Origin: PLA2 sp036273915
GTDB lineage: Bacteria; Planctomycetota; PLA2
Assembly (NCBI GenBank): GCA_036273915.1
Contig: DASUGR010000082.1
Location: forward strand, 1 to 13,349
Direction: 5' to 3'
Length of the DNA: 13,349 nt
Position numbers and translations under genes: made by a program. Positions 1-5,812 of the stretch are shown here, one piece after another. Below the pieces are notes generated by a model. That model was not told the DNA's origin and ran no database searches. It saw nothing but the letters and a program-made list of their open reading frames with translations. Positions within the stretch are counted from its first letter, which is position 1. Every line of letters begins with the position of its first letter.

Positions 1-1539
1 GTACGCCGGCAGCGGGTCGCCGCCCGACAGCCGCAGCGCGTCGCCCCGGAGCTTCCAGACCTCCTCGAGGTCCGGCTCCTCCGCGAGGATCTCCACGCAC
101 CGGGCGATACAGCCGGCGAAGTCCTCCTCCGCGAGCCGCACGACCGCGTCGGCGTACGCGCGCTGGCGGCGCGGCAGCTCCCTCGCCTCCGCGAACGCGA
201 GCGCGGCCTGCTCGAGGCGCGAGCGCGCCGACTTGAGCGAGTGCGCGGTCCCCTCGCGCGAGATGTGGCCGTGCGCGGCCTTGTGGTCCGCGAGGTAGAG
301 CGCCAGGTACGCGCGGCCGAGCTCGTAGTACGCGGTCGCGCGGTCGCGCACGCGGTCGACGGCGCGCTCCATGTCCTCGACCGCGCCGCGGAGGTCGCCG
401 CGGCGGAACCGCGCGAGGCCGCGGTAGAAACGCGCCCAACCGGCCGCGGGCTGCTCGGCGAGCACGGCGTCGAGCCGCGCGATCACCGCGTCGAGCGGCG
501 GGAAGTGGCGCGGCAGATTCGATCGCACCCGGTAGAGGTGCGCGTCGTACGCGGCAATCTCGCGCGACGCGGCGAGCGCCGCCTCCCACTCGGGGTGATT
601 CTCAGGGGGTCCGGGGGCGGCGGCGGGCGCGTCCGGCACGGTGCGGCGCACGTAGCTCTGAAACCACGCGGACGCCGCGGGCCCGGTCCCCTCGAGGCAG
701 CCGTCGAGCGCCTTCGCGACGTCCGCCATCGTCGGGTAGCGGTCGGCGCGGCGCTTCTTCATGCAGCGGACGATCAGATCCTCGACCGCGCGCGGGATCG
801 CGGGGTTCCACGAGCGCGGCAGCGGCGGGTCCTCGTGGATGACCGCGTGGAGGAGGTCGACGACGTTGCTGGCGTCGAACGGCCAGCGCCCGGTGAGCTT
901 TCTGTAGAGCGTCGCGCCGAGCGCGTAGACGTCGCTCCGCGCGTCCACCTCGTGGACGGCGCCGCGCGCCTGCTCGGGCGGCATGAGCGCCGGCGTCCCC
1001 ATGATCTGCCCTTCGGAGCTGATCGTCTCGCCGAGCTCTCCGCGCAGGTCGCGCGCGATGCCGAAGTCGGTGAGGAAGGCGCGGCGCCCCTTGTCGACGA
1101 GGATGTTCTCGGGCTTGATGTCCCGGTGGACGATGCCCTCGCGGTGCGCGTGCGTGAGCGCGTGCACGACCTGCCGCACGACCTCGAGGACGCCCTTCAC
1201 GTCGAGCTCGGTCGTCGCGAGGTTCCCGCCGTCGACGTACTGCATCGCGATGAACGGGACGCCCCTCGCCTCGCCGGCCTCGTAGACCTGGACGACGGCG
1301 GGGTCGTTGAGCCGCGCGGCGAACCGGGCCTCGCGGACGAACCGCTCCATGTCGGCGGGCCGGGCGTGCTGGAGGAACTTGAGCGCCACCGGGCGCACCA
1401 GCTGGCGGTCGGTGGCGAGGTAGACGGCCCCCGCACCCCCCCTGCCTAGCTCGCGAAGGATCTCGTAGCGCTCCGGCGGCGTCGGCGCCTCCTCGACGAG
1501 GAGGCTCCTTGCCACGACCCTTCGGGCCAGCTCACCCAT
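1..1539 (-). CDS. Serine/threonine protein kinase with C-terminal TPR-like region (partial, 3' end outside window)
   Basis: Hanks-type Ser/Thr kinase, expected to phosphorylate proteins in the cytoplasm. The minus strand is open from ATG at 1539 to base 1 (513 codons, no stop). The kinase domain spans about residues 25-290: glycine loop GRGGAGAVY (32-40), ATP lysine K54 in VALK, catalytic loop HRDIKPEN with D140, DFG at 158-160, then GTPALMPPEQ in the activation segment. All catalytic residues are present. After a linker, about residues 350-500 are alanine-rich helices resembling TPR units (for example a stretch around WARFYRGLARFRRGD). No transmembrane helix is visible in the part present. 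The ATG was chosen because it starts 8 nt after a TATACT box and directly precedes the kinase fold. It is divergent from an ECF-like sigma gene 22 bp away; kinase/sigma neighbours of this kind are known from Planctomycetes (ECF-STK groups). The C-terminus is missing, so a membrane anchor or further TPRs cannot be excluded. Confidence 0.93.
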   Translation of the reverse strand, partial: MGELARRVVARSLLVEEAPTPPERYEILRELGRGGAGAVYLATDRQLVRPVALKFLQHARPADMERFVREARFAARLNDPAVVQVYEAGEARGVPFIAMQYVDGGNLATTELDVKGVLEVVRQVVHALTHAHREGIVHRDIKPENILVDKGRRAFLTDFGIARDLRGELGETISSEGQIMGTPALMPPEQARGAVHEVDARSDVYALGATLYRKLTGRWPFDASNVVDLLHAVIHEDPPLPRSWNPAIPRAVEDLIVRCMKKRRADRYPTMADVAKALDGCLEGTGPAASAWFQSYVRRTVPDAPAAAPGPPENHPEWEAALAASREIAAYDAHLYRVRSNLPRHFPPLDAVIARLDAVLAEQPAAGWARFYRGLARFRRGDLRGAVEDMERAVDRVRDRATAYYELGRAYLALYLADHKAAHGHISREGTAHSLKSARSRLEQAALAFAEARELPRRQRAYADAVVRLAEEDFAGCIARCVEILAEEPDLEEVWKLRGDALRLSGGDPLPAY

Positions 1540-1543
1540 TCCG

Positions 1544-1559
1544 CGCAAGTATACTTGCG
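1544..1559. promoter_or_regulatory. Divergent promoter: 16-bp palindrome with a TATACT box on each strand
   Basis: CGCAAGTATACTTGCG is a perfect palindrome in the 22 bp between the kinase ATG (1539) and the sigma GTG (1562). It holds TATACT on the plus strand (1550-1555), 6 nt before the GTG, and TATACT on the minus strand (1553-1548), 8 nt before the ATG. That spacing would start both transcripts at or near the first base of the start codon. No Shine-Dalgarno sequence fits. The palindrome may also bind a dimeric regulator. The promoter role is inferred from position and composition. Confidence 0.6.
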
Positions 1560-1561
1560 GC

Positions 1562-2143
1562 GTGTTCCCGACGACGGTGTGGGATCTCGTGCGCGAGGCG
1601 GGGGCGTCGAAGCCGCTGGCGCTGGACCGGTTCGCGGAGGGCTACCGCGTCCCGGTCGTGGAGTTCCTGAGGGGCCGGGGGGCGCCGCCCCAGGAGTGCG
1701 AGGATTTGTGCCACGAGGTGTTCGTGCGGCTCCTGAAGGGGGGCGTCCTCGCGAAGGCGGACCCGCAGCGCGGCCGGTTCCGGTCGCTCCTCTGCGCGGT
1801 GACGATGAACGTGCTCGTGGACTGGCACCGGCGGCGGCCGCGGCCCTTGGCCGAGCTCGCGGACCCGGAGGCGCCGGCGCCGGATTTCGACCGCGTGTGG
1901 GCGTTGCACCTCGTGGAGCGCGGGCTGGAGCGGCTGCGCGTGGAGGCGCCGACGTACTACGAGGACCTGAAGGCGCATTTGGACGAGCGGGAGGTGGACC
2001 GGAACCGCCTCTGGATCGCGCGTCGGAAGCTCTCGGCGCTCGTGAAGCACGAGATCGCGATGACCTGCCGCTCCCCCGCCGAAATCGAAGAAGAGCGCGC
2101 CGCCCTCTCCCCCTACCTCCTCCCTCCGCACCCCAACGGTTGA
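1562..2143 (+). CDS. ECF-type RNA polymerase sigma factor, kinase-associated kind
   Basis: Probable alternative sigma-70 family factor that directs RNA polymerase to a specific promoter set. It has 193 residues with a GTG start. Region 2 is recognisable at about residues 22-92: FAEGYRVPVVEFLRGRG, then PQECEDLCHEVFVRLL, ADPQRGRFRSLL, and VDWHRRRP. Region 4 is diverged but has a plausible helix-turn-helix at about 145-168 (VDRNRLWIARRKLSALVKHE). This is followed by a SPAEIEEE tail resembling the segment seen in Planctomycete-type ECF factors next to Ser/Thr kinases. The start was chosen because GTG lies 6 nt after a TATACT box and directly precedes the conserved fold. It is divergent from the kinase at 1-1539, which may control its activity. 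No anti-sigma gene is visible. Confidence 0.82.
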   Translation: MFPTTVWDLVREAGASKPLALDRFAEGYRVPVVEFLRGRGAPPQECEDLCHEVFVRLLKGGVLAKADPQRGRFRSLLCAVTMNVLVDWHRRRPRPLAELADPEAPAPDFDRVWALHLVERGLERLRVEAPTYYEDLKAHLDEREVDRNRLWIARRKLSALVKHEIAMTCRSPAEIEEERAALSPYLLPPHPNG

Positions 2144-2148
2144 CCTGC
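2127..2148 (+). repeat. 22-bp direct repeat, copy 1
   Basis: The stretch with core CAACGGTTGAC matches 3122-3143 at 20 of 22 positions. This copy covers the last codons and the TGA stop (2141-2143) of the sigma gene. It lies 46 nt from the palindrome at 2195-2214; the second copy lies 45 nt from the related palindrome at 3057-3076, but on its other side. Function unknown. Confidence 0.5.
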
Positions 2149-2194
2149 AAGGCGCGCGCAAGTGCGGGCTCCGAAACGACTTGAGCTCGGCGGA

Positions 2195-2214
2195 GTGCGC
2201 CAGCGCTGGCGCAC
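2195..2214. terminator. Perfect 20-bp palindrome between convergent genes, possible bidirectional terminator
   Basis: GTGCGCCAGCGCTGGCGCAC is perfectly self-complementary. It lies between the sigma gene stop (2143) and the stop of the opposing carboxypeptidase-like gene (2230). The place suits a shared terminator, but there is no T-run. The same sequence with one change (19 of 20) forms the core of the hairpin at 3051-3082, so it may instead be a dispersed REP-like repeat. Confidence 0.45.
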
Positions 2215-2229
2215 GGTACGAACGTCCGG

Positions 2230-3034
2230 TCAGTCGGGCGGGAGGCGGATGACCAGCTCGTCCGTCCCCGTCCGCACGCCCGTGATGCGCAGTCCATCCC
2301 AGGTCTCGATGTCGTAGGAGCCGGCCGGCAGCGCCGAGAACCGGAAGCGGCCGCCGCGGCCCGTCTGGAGGACCCAATCGCGCGTCGCCGACACCGCGGC
2401 GAGGGCCGCCCCCTCGATCGGGGTCGTTCCGCGCACGACGATGCCCGAGATGAAGCCGGCGCCGGGAATCGTGATCGATACGTCCGTCCGACCTGTCGCG
2501 ACCTCCGTGGTGGCGGCCGGCTCGAAGCCGCCGTCCACGAACACGGTCAGCTTGTATCGTCCCTGGGCGAGGCCGCGGAAGCAGAAGCCACCGTCTGCGC
2601 CCGTGTAGCCGTCGCACGGAACCGCATCGCCAGTCGCTCCGACGGGGCACGCGCTGATATAGGCCGACCGGACCGGACCCAGTGGATTCGTCACGTGCCC
2701 GCCAATCTCGCCGCCTTCCTGGAGCTCCAAGTCGATGACCCGTTTCTCTCCGTTCGGGCATGCGCACGAAGCTCGATGCCGGCGCGAGGCCGGGGCCCGC
2801 CGCCGCCACACTCTCCTTCCGGCCCGCCCACCCCGGGGCGACGAGCAGCACGTATCGACCTTCATCGTCCGACAGCGTGGTGCTCGACCATGCAGGTTGG
2901 AGCAGTTTCATGTCGATGAAGCCCCAGTTCGGGAACGTCACGATCGCCCCGGCGCAAGGCCGGCCATCGGGTCCCAGAAGCGCGAGCCCGAGCGCAACCG
3001 CCGCGATGGCCAGGAGTGCGCGCCGCCTCGTCAC
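2230..3034 (-). pseudogene. Exported carboxypeptidase-regulatory-like (Ig-like) protein, broken by a one-base frameshift
   Basis: Two minus-strand frames together encode one protein of about 267 residues. The first part, from GTG at 3034, has a signal-peptide-like start (RRR then ALLAIAAVALGLALL). It runs straight into GPDGRPCAGAIVTF and a TLSDDEGRYVLLVAPG stretch typical of carboxypeptidase-regulatory-like beta-sandwich repeats. The second part continues as NGEKRVIDLELQEGGEIGG, then TGADGGFCFRGLAQGRYKL and GRGGRFRFSALPAGSYDIE, two further repeats, ending at TGA 2232-2230. The frames join if one base is removed in the G run at 2756-2758, giving RMP-NGEKR. The first repeat lacks its usual leading beta strand, so the 5' end may also be shortened. 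Such proteins are usually secreted or periplasmic and of unknown role. A sequencing or assembly error is the main alternative to true decay. A GTG at 3076 in the same frame lies inside a hairpin and was not preferred. Confidence 0.72.
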
Positions 3035-3050
3035 CCCGTCTAGATCGGTC

Positions 3051-3082
3051 GTTTGGGTGCGCCAGCGGTGGCGCACCCAAAC
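3051..3082. repeat. 32-bp hairpin with perfect 14-bp arms
   Basis: Arms GTTTGGGTGCGCCA (3051-3064) and TGGCGCACCCAAAC (3069-3082) are exact reverse complements around a GCGG loop. Positions 3057-3076 match the palindrome at 2195-2214 at 19 of 20 bases. It lies in the divergent intergenic region just upstream of the carboxypeptidase-like gene. A smaller GCGCCA/TGGCGC pair follows at 3084-3103. It could be a REP-like element or an operator; there is no T-run for a classical terminator. Confidence 0.65.
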
Positions 3083-3121
3083 TGCGCCAACTCCCGCTGG
3101 CGCCGTGACTTACGAGCGCCG

Positions 3122-3143
3122 CGCACCGCAACGGTTGACGTGC
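3122..3143 (+). repeat. 22-bp direct repeat, copy 2
   Basis: Matches 2127-2148 at 20 of 22 bases in the same orientation, with the CAACGGTTGAC core. It contains TTGACG (3135-3140), which resembles a -35 box but is too far from the -10-like box at 3178-3183 to pair with it. Confidence 0.5.
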
Positions 3144-3177
3144 GGACGTGCGGCGAGACAAATCCGGGCACCTTGCG

Positions 3178-3183
3178 AATACT
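3178..3183 (+). promoter_or_regulatory. Putative -10 box of the Asp-box/MoaD-like operon
   Basis: AATACT ends 8 nt before the ATG at 3192, the same spacing as the boxes before other first genes here. No Shine-Dalgarno sequence is present, so a leaderless transcript is likely. No convincing -35 box is seen. Confidence 0.4.
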
Positions 3184-3191
3184 AGGGCGCC

Positions 3192-4319
3192 ATGAGCATT
3201 ACCCTCATTCTCGGGACCGAGAAGGGCGCGTTCGTCTGCCGCTCGAAGGATCGCGCCAAGTGGACCGTCGAGGGCCCCGTCTTCAAGGGCTGGAAGGTCA
3301 CCGCGTCCACCCGAACGTCCGCCGGGCGCTACCTCTTCGCGACCTCCTCCTACGTCTACGGCGCGGCGCTCCACACGAGCCGCGACCTGAAGGACTGGAA
3401 GCAGGTCGAGAAGGGCCCCTCCTACCCGAAGGCGAAGGGCGATGCCCAGCCGACCCCCGGCGTCGCCGTCGGCCCCGGCTTCGAGCCGCGCATGAACCAG
3501 ATCTGGACGCTCGCGTCCGCGAAGAAGCGCCTCTACGCGGGCGTCGACACCGCAGGCCTCTTCACGAGCGACGACGACGGCGAGTCGTGGCAGCCCGTCC
3601 CGAGCCTCAACGACCACCCCACGCGCCCCAACTGGTTCCCCGGCGCCGGCGGGCTCTGCCTGCACTCGATCCTCGTCCACGGGGACCGCATCTGGATCGG
3701 CATCTCCGCGGTCGGCGTCTGGCGCTCCGACGACGGCGGCAAATCGTGGACGCCCAGGAACCAGGGCGTGCGCCACGTGATCGAGGACGAGAGGTTCAAG
3801 GACATCGGCTTCTGCGTGCACGGCCTCGCGTCGGACCCGAAGGAGCCCGGCACGATCTACCGCCAGGACCACGCGGGCTTCTACGTGTCGAAAAACGGCG
3901 GCGACACGTGGGAGGCACGCGAGGACGGGCTCCCCGGCGGCTCCGTCGGCATGCCGGGCAGCAAGATCCGCGCGAGCTTCGGCTTCCCGGTCGCGGTCGA
4001 CCCGCGCACGAAGAGCCTCTTCATCGTCCCGCTCGAGAGCGACGAGTACCGGATCCCGGTCGACGGCAAGCTGCGCGTCTACCGCAGCCGCGACGGCGGC
4101 CAGAACTGGCAGGCGCTCGGCGAGGGCCTGCCGACCGTCCCGACCTACGCGGGCGTGCTCCGCGGCGCGATGGCGGTCGACGAGGAGGACCCCTGCGGCG
4201 TCTACTTCGGCACGACGTCGGGCCAGGCTTTCGCGAGCGCGGATTGCGGCGACACGTGGCGCCCGCTGCCGTGCACGCTCCCGCGCATCCTCCACGTCGC
4301 CGCGTACAGGGAAGGGTAG
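3192..4319 (+). CDS. Asp-box (BNR) repeat beta-propeller protein, sialidase-like fold
   Basis: 375-residue protein with five clear Asp-box motifs (S-x-D-x-G-x-x-W type): SDDDGESW (126-133), SDDGGKSW (179-186), SKNGGDTW (233-240), SRDGGQNW (299-306) and SADCGDTW (349-356). Degenerate ones occur near residues 18 and 63. This pattern builds a sialidase/sortilin/photosystem-assembly-factor type beta-propeller. Databases often name such proteins exo-alpha-sialidase or glycosyl hydrolase, but I do not see the sialidase arginine triad clearly enough to claim enzyme activity. There is no signal peptide, so it should be cytoplasmic. The GTG-started MoaD/ThiS-like gene follows after 18 bp with its own ribosome-binding site, so they form an operon and probably act together. 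I recall similar pairs in other genomes but cannot confirm this here. The start at 3192 is supported by the AATACT box and the immediate MSITLILGTEKGAF beta-strand start. Confidence 0.9.
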   Translation: MSITLILGTEKGAFVCRSKDRAKWTVEGPVFKGWKVTASTRTSAGRYLFATSSYVYGAALHTSRDLKDWKQVEKGPSYPKAKGDAQPTPGVAVGPGFEPRMNQIWTLASAKKRLYAGVDTAGLFTSDDDGESWQPVPSLNDHPTRPNWFPGAGGLCLHSILVHGDRIWIGISAVGVWRSDDGGKSWTPRNQGVRHVIEDERFKDIGFCVHGLASDPKEPGTIYRQDHAGFYVSKNGGDTWEAREDGLPGGSVGMPGSKIRASFGFPVAVDPRTKSLFIVPLESDEYRIPVDGKLRVYRSRDGGQNWQALGEGLPTVPTYAGVLRGAMAVDEEDPCGVYFGTTSGQAFASADCGDTWRPLPCTLPRILHVAAYREG

Positions 4320-4326
4320 GGGTTCC

Positions 4327-4332
4327 GGGGAG
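4327..4332 (+). promoter_or_regulatory. Shine-Dalgarno site of the MoaD/ThiS-like gene
   Basis: GGGGAG lies 5 nt before GTG at 4338 and supports that start. It is the only clear ribosome-binding site noticed before a gene in this window, fitting its position as the second gene of a transcript. Confidence 0.6.
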
Positions 4333-4337
4333 CTGCC

Positions 4338-4616
4338 GTGGCGAAGGTGACGATCGAACTCCCCTCGATGCTCGGCAACGTGCTCGGCGGCCTCCGGCGC
4401 GTCGAGGCGAGGGGCGACACGTGGCGGGACGCGCTCGAGGACGCGTTCCACCGCCTCCCGGCGCTGCGGGTGCACGTGTTCGACGAGGCCGGCGCGCTTC
4501 GGCGCCACGTCCTCTGCTTCGTGAACGACGTGAACACGCGCTTCGGCGAGGGCGTGCCGGAGCGCCTCGCGGACGGCGACCGCATCACGATCATGCAGGC
4601 CGTCTCGGGCGGGTAG
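4338..4616 (+). CDS. MoaD/ThiS-family ubiquitin-like (beta-grasp) protein with C-terminal Gly-Gly
   Basis: 92-residue protein with the sulfur-carrier or ubiquitin-like beta-grasp pattern: an N-terminal beta strand (AKVTIELPSML), a helix (TWRDALEDAFHRLP), then RHVLCFVND, LADGDRITIMQAVSGG. It ends exactly at the Gly-Gly that in MoaD, ThiS and archaeal SAMPs is adenylated and thiocarboxylated or conjugated to lysines. No MoaE, ThiG, E1-like MoeB/ThiF or molybdopterin gene is nearby, so a standard cofactor role is not supported by context. The partner gene is the Asp-box propeller 18 bp upstream, so a role in sulfur transfer or in modifying the propeller is possible but inferred. Length is normal for the family. 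The stop lies 2 bp from the stop of the convergent membrane protein gene. Confidence 0.88.
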   Translation: MAKVTIELPSMLGNVLGGLRRVEARGDTWRDALEDAFHRLPALRVHVFDEAGALRRHVLCFVNDVNTRFGEGVPERLADGDRITIMQAVSGG

Positions 4617-4618
4617 GA

Positions 4619-5158
4619 TCACGCGGGCGGTGTCGTGGGCCCGGCGGGCTCCGGCGCGCCGGCCCTGCGCAGCCACTGCGCGAGCCGGACGAACCCGTGC
4701 GGCGTCACGAAGAGCAGGAGGCCGAGCACGGTCTCGACCGCGTCGGCTACGAAGTAGCGGGAGAGGTCGAACTCGTACCCGGTGCGCCAGCGCACGATCC
4801 TGTAGGCGAGCCCCGGCGCGCCGTCGATGAAACAGTAGATCCCGAGGATGCTGAAGCCGAGGATGGCGAGATCGCGCGCGTCGACCGAGATGCCCGCCCC
4901 GCCCGGCAGCCCGCGGCACACGAACCGCGCGATGAGGTCGGTGCGGAAGAGCAGGAGCGCCGCGATCCCGAGGACGCAGAGGATGATCACCCCGTCGACC
5001 ACGCCCCACGCCCGGACGGACATCGACGAGCCCGCCATCGTCTCCTCCGCCGACGACCAGAAGAGCGGGATCACGCCCATCGCCGCGCTGATGCCGTGGA
5101 CGACGAGCGTGAGCGCGTACACCCGGAGAAGCACGACGGCGAGCTGGTACGGCTTCAT
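4619..5158 (-). CDS. Hypothetical four-helix integral membrane protein
   Basis: 179 residues, not recognised as a named family. Four hydrophobic segments are visible at about residues 5-33, 51-71, 97-115 and 136-152, with a positively charged loop after the second (FRTDLIARFVCR) and a proline-rich C-terminal tail. No catalytic motif is evident. The ATG at 5158 lies 8 nt after TAGGAT on the minus strand with no Shine-Dalgarno sequence, so a separate promoter is likely even though the GNAT gene lies upstream on the same strand (114 bp gap). It converges on the MoaD-like gene with only 2 bp between the stops, which leaves no room for an intergenic terminator. Confidence 0.82.
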   Translation of the reverse strand: MKPYQLAVVLLRVYALTLVVHGISAAMGVIPLFWSSAEETMAGSSMSVRAWGVVDGVIILCVLGIAALLLFRTDLIARFVCRGLPGGAGISVDARDLAILGFSILGIYCFIDGAPGLAYRIVRWRTGYEFDLSRYFVADAVETVLGLLLFVTPHGFVRLAQWLRRAGAPEPAGPTTPPA

Positions 5159-5166
5159 GGCGGTCC

Positions 5167-5172
5167 ATCCTA
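5167..5172 (-). promoter_or_regulatory. Putative -10 box of the membrane protein gene
   Basis: On the minus strand TAGGAT ends 8 nt before the ATG at 5158. The spacing and lack of a ribosome-binding site match the other putative leaderless starts. The rest of the 5173-5272 gap shows no other feature. Confidence 0.4.
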
Positions 5173-5272
5173 CCGCGACCGGTGTGCGGCCGGGGGGCGA
5201 ATGCGAGAACGAAAGTGTGGCGAGGCGCTGGAGGACTGTGGCCTCAGCCCCCGCGTCCCGTCGCGCCCCGGA

Positions 5273-5812
5273 TCAGCCCGCCGCGTCGTAGATCGGCCGC
5301 ATCGGGTGGTCGTGCGCGAGCGCCATCCCCGCCTTTCTGCAGAGGCTCTCCGGCAGCTCGACGAAGCCGCTCGTGTCCTCGTCCGGCCCGTAGCGGCACG
5401 CGATGACCTGGACCCGCACGACGCCCCTGCGCGCAAGCTCCGCGAGCACGAGTTTTAGGAGATCCCGCGAGAGCCCCCGCCCCTTCGCCTCCGGCGCGAG
5501 CACGAGGCACGAGATCGCCCACACCGAGGGGTCGGGCGCGAGCCCCCGCCCGCGGACGAGATTCACGAGCGTGTCGCGCGGCGCCGCCTGGCACCACCCG
5601 ACCGCCCTGCCGTCCTCGTAAAGGAGGAACCCGTCCGACGTTCCCTCGCGGAGCATCCGCGCGCGGCACGGCGCCGCGAGCGTCGGGTCCTTCCACGTCT
5701 CCACGTACGCCGCCGTGCAGAGGCACGCCCGAGCCTCGGCGTTCGCCCGCCCGAGCACCGCGTGGAAGTCCGCGACGTGCGCCGCGTCGAGGGGGCGGAG
5801 GGAGAGGCTCAC
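5273..5812 (-). CDS. GNAT-family N-acetyltransferase
   Basis: 179-residue protein of the GNAT fold, which transfers an acetyl group from acetyl-CoA to an amine; the substrate cannot be told. Visible features are the beta strand FLLYEDGRAVGWCQAAP (about 62-78), the core strand and acetyl-CoA loop SCLVLAPEAKGRGLSRDLL (101-119), and the following helix and strand LAELARRGVVRVQVIAC. The loop reads E-A-K-G-R-G, close to the usual R/Q-x-x-G-x-G with Glu in the first place. Length is typical. The GTG start at 5812 overlaps the TGA stop of the upstream lipoprotein gene (GTGA, 4 bp), which indicates translational coupling and fixes the start. No own promoter is seen. Confidence 0.9.
   Translation of the reverse strand: MSLSLRPLDAAHVADFHAVLGRANAEARACLCTAAYVETWKDPTLAAPCRARMLREGTSDGFLLYEDGRAVGWCQAAPRDTLVNLVRGRGLAPDPSVWAISCLVLAPEAKGRGLSRDLLKLVLAELARRGVVRVQVIACRYGPDEDTSGFVELPESLCRKAGMALAHDHPMRPIYDAAG

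Noticed and set aside
241..1449. Plus-strand 402-codon open frame antisense to the kinase gene
   Set aside because: Arg/Val/Glu/Ala-rich composition from GC-biased codons. The opposite strand encodes a complete kinase fold with HRD and DFG motifs.
3135..3140. TTGACG as a -35 promoter box for the Asp-box gene
   Set aside because: It is 37 nt from the AATACT box, too far for a -35/-10 pair, and it lies inside the 22-bp repeat.
5173..5272. Possible small RNA or gene in the gap between the GNAT and membrane protein genes
   Set aside because: No convincing stem-loop with a T-run and no short coding frame with a start signal was visible.
2862..5458. Long open frames on both strands (2862-5168 minus, 3053-5458 plus)
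   Set aside because: They cross several well-supported genes in other frames and have Arg-, Ala- and Pro-rich low-complexity translations without any domain.
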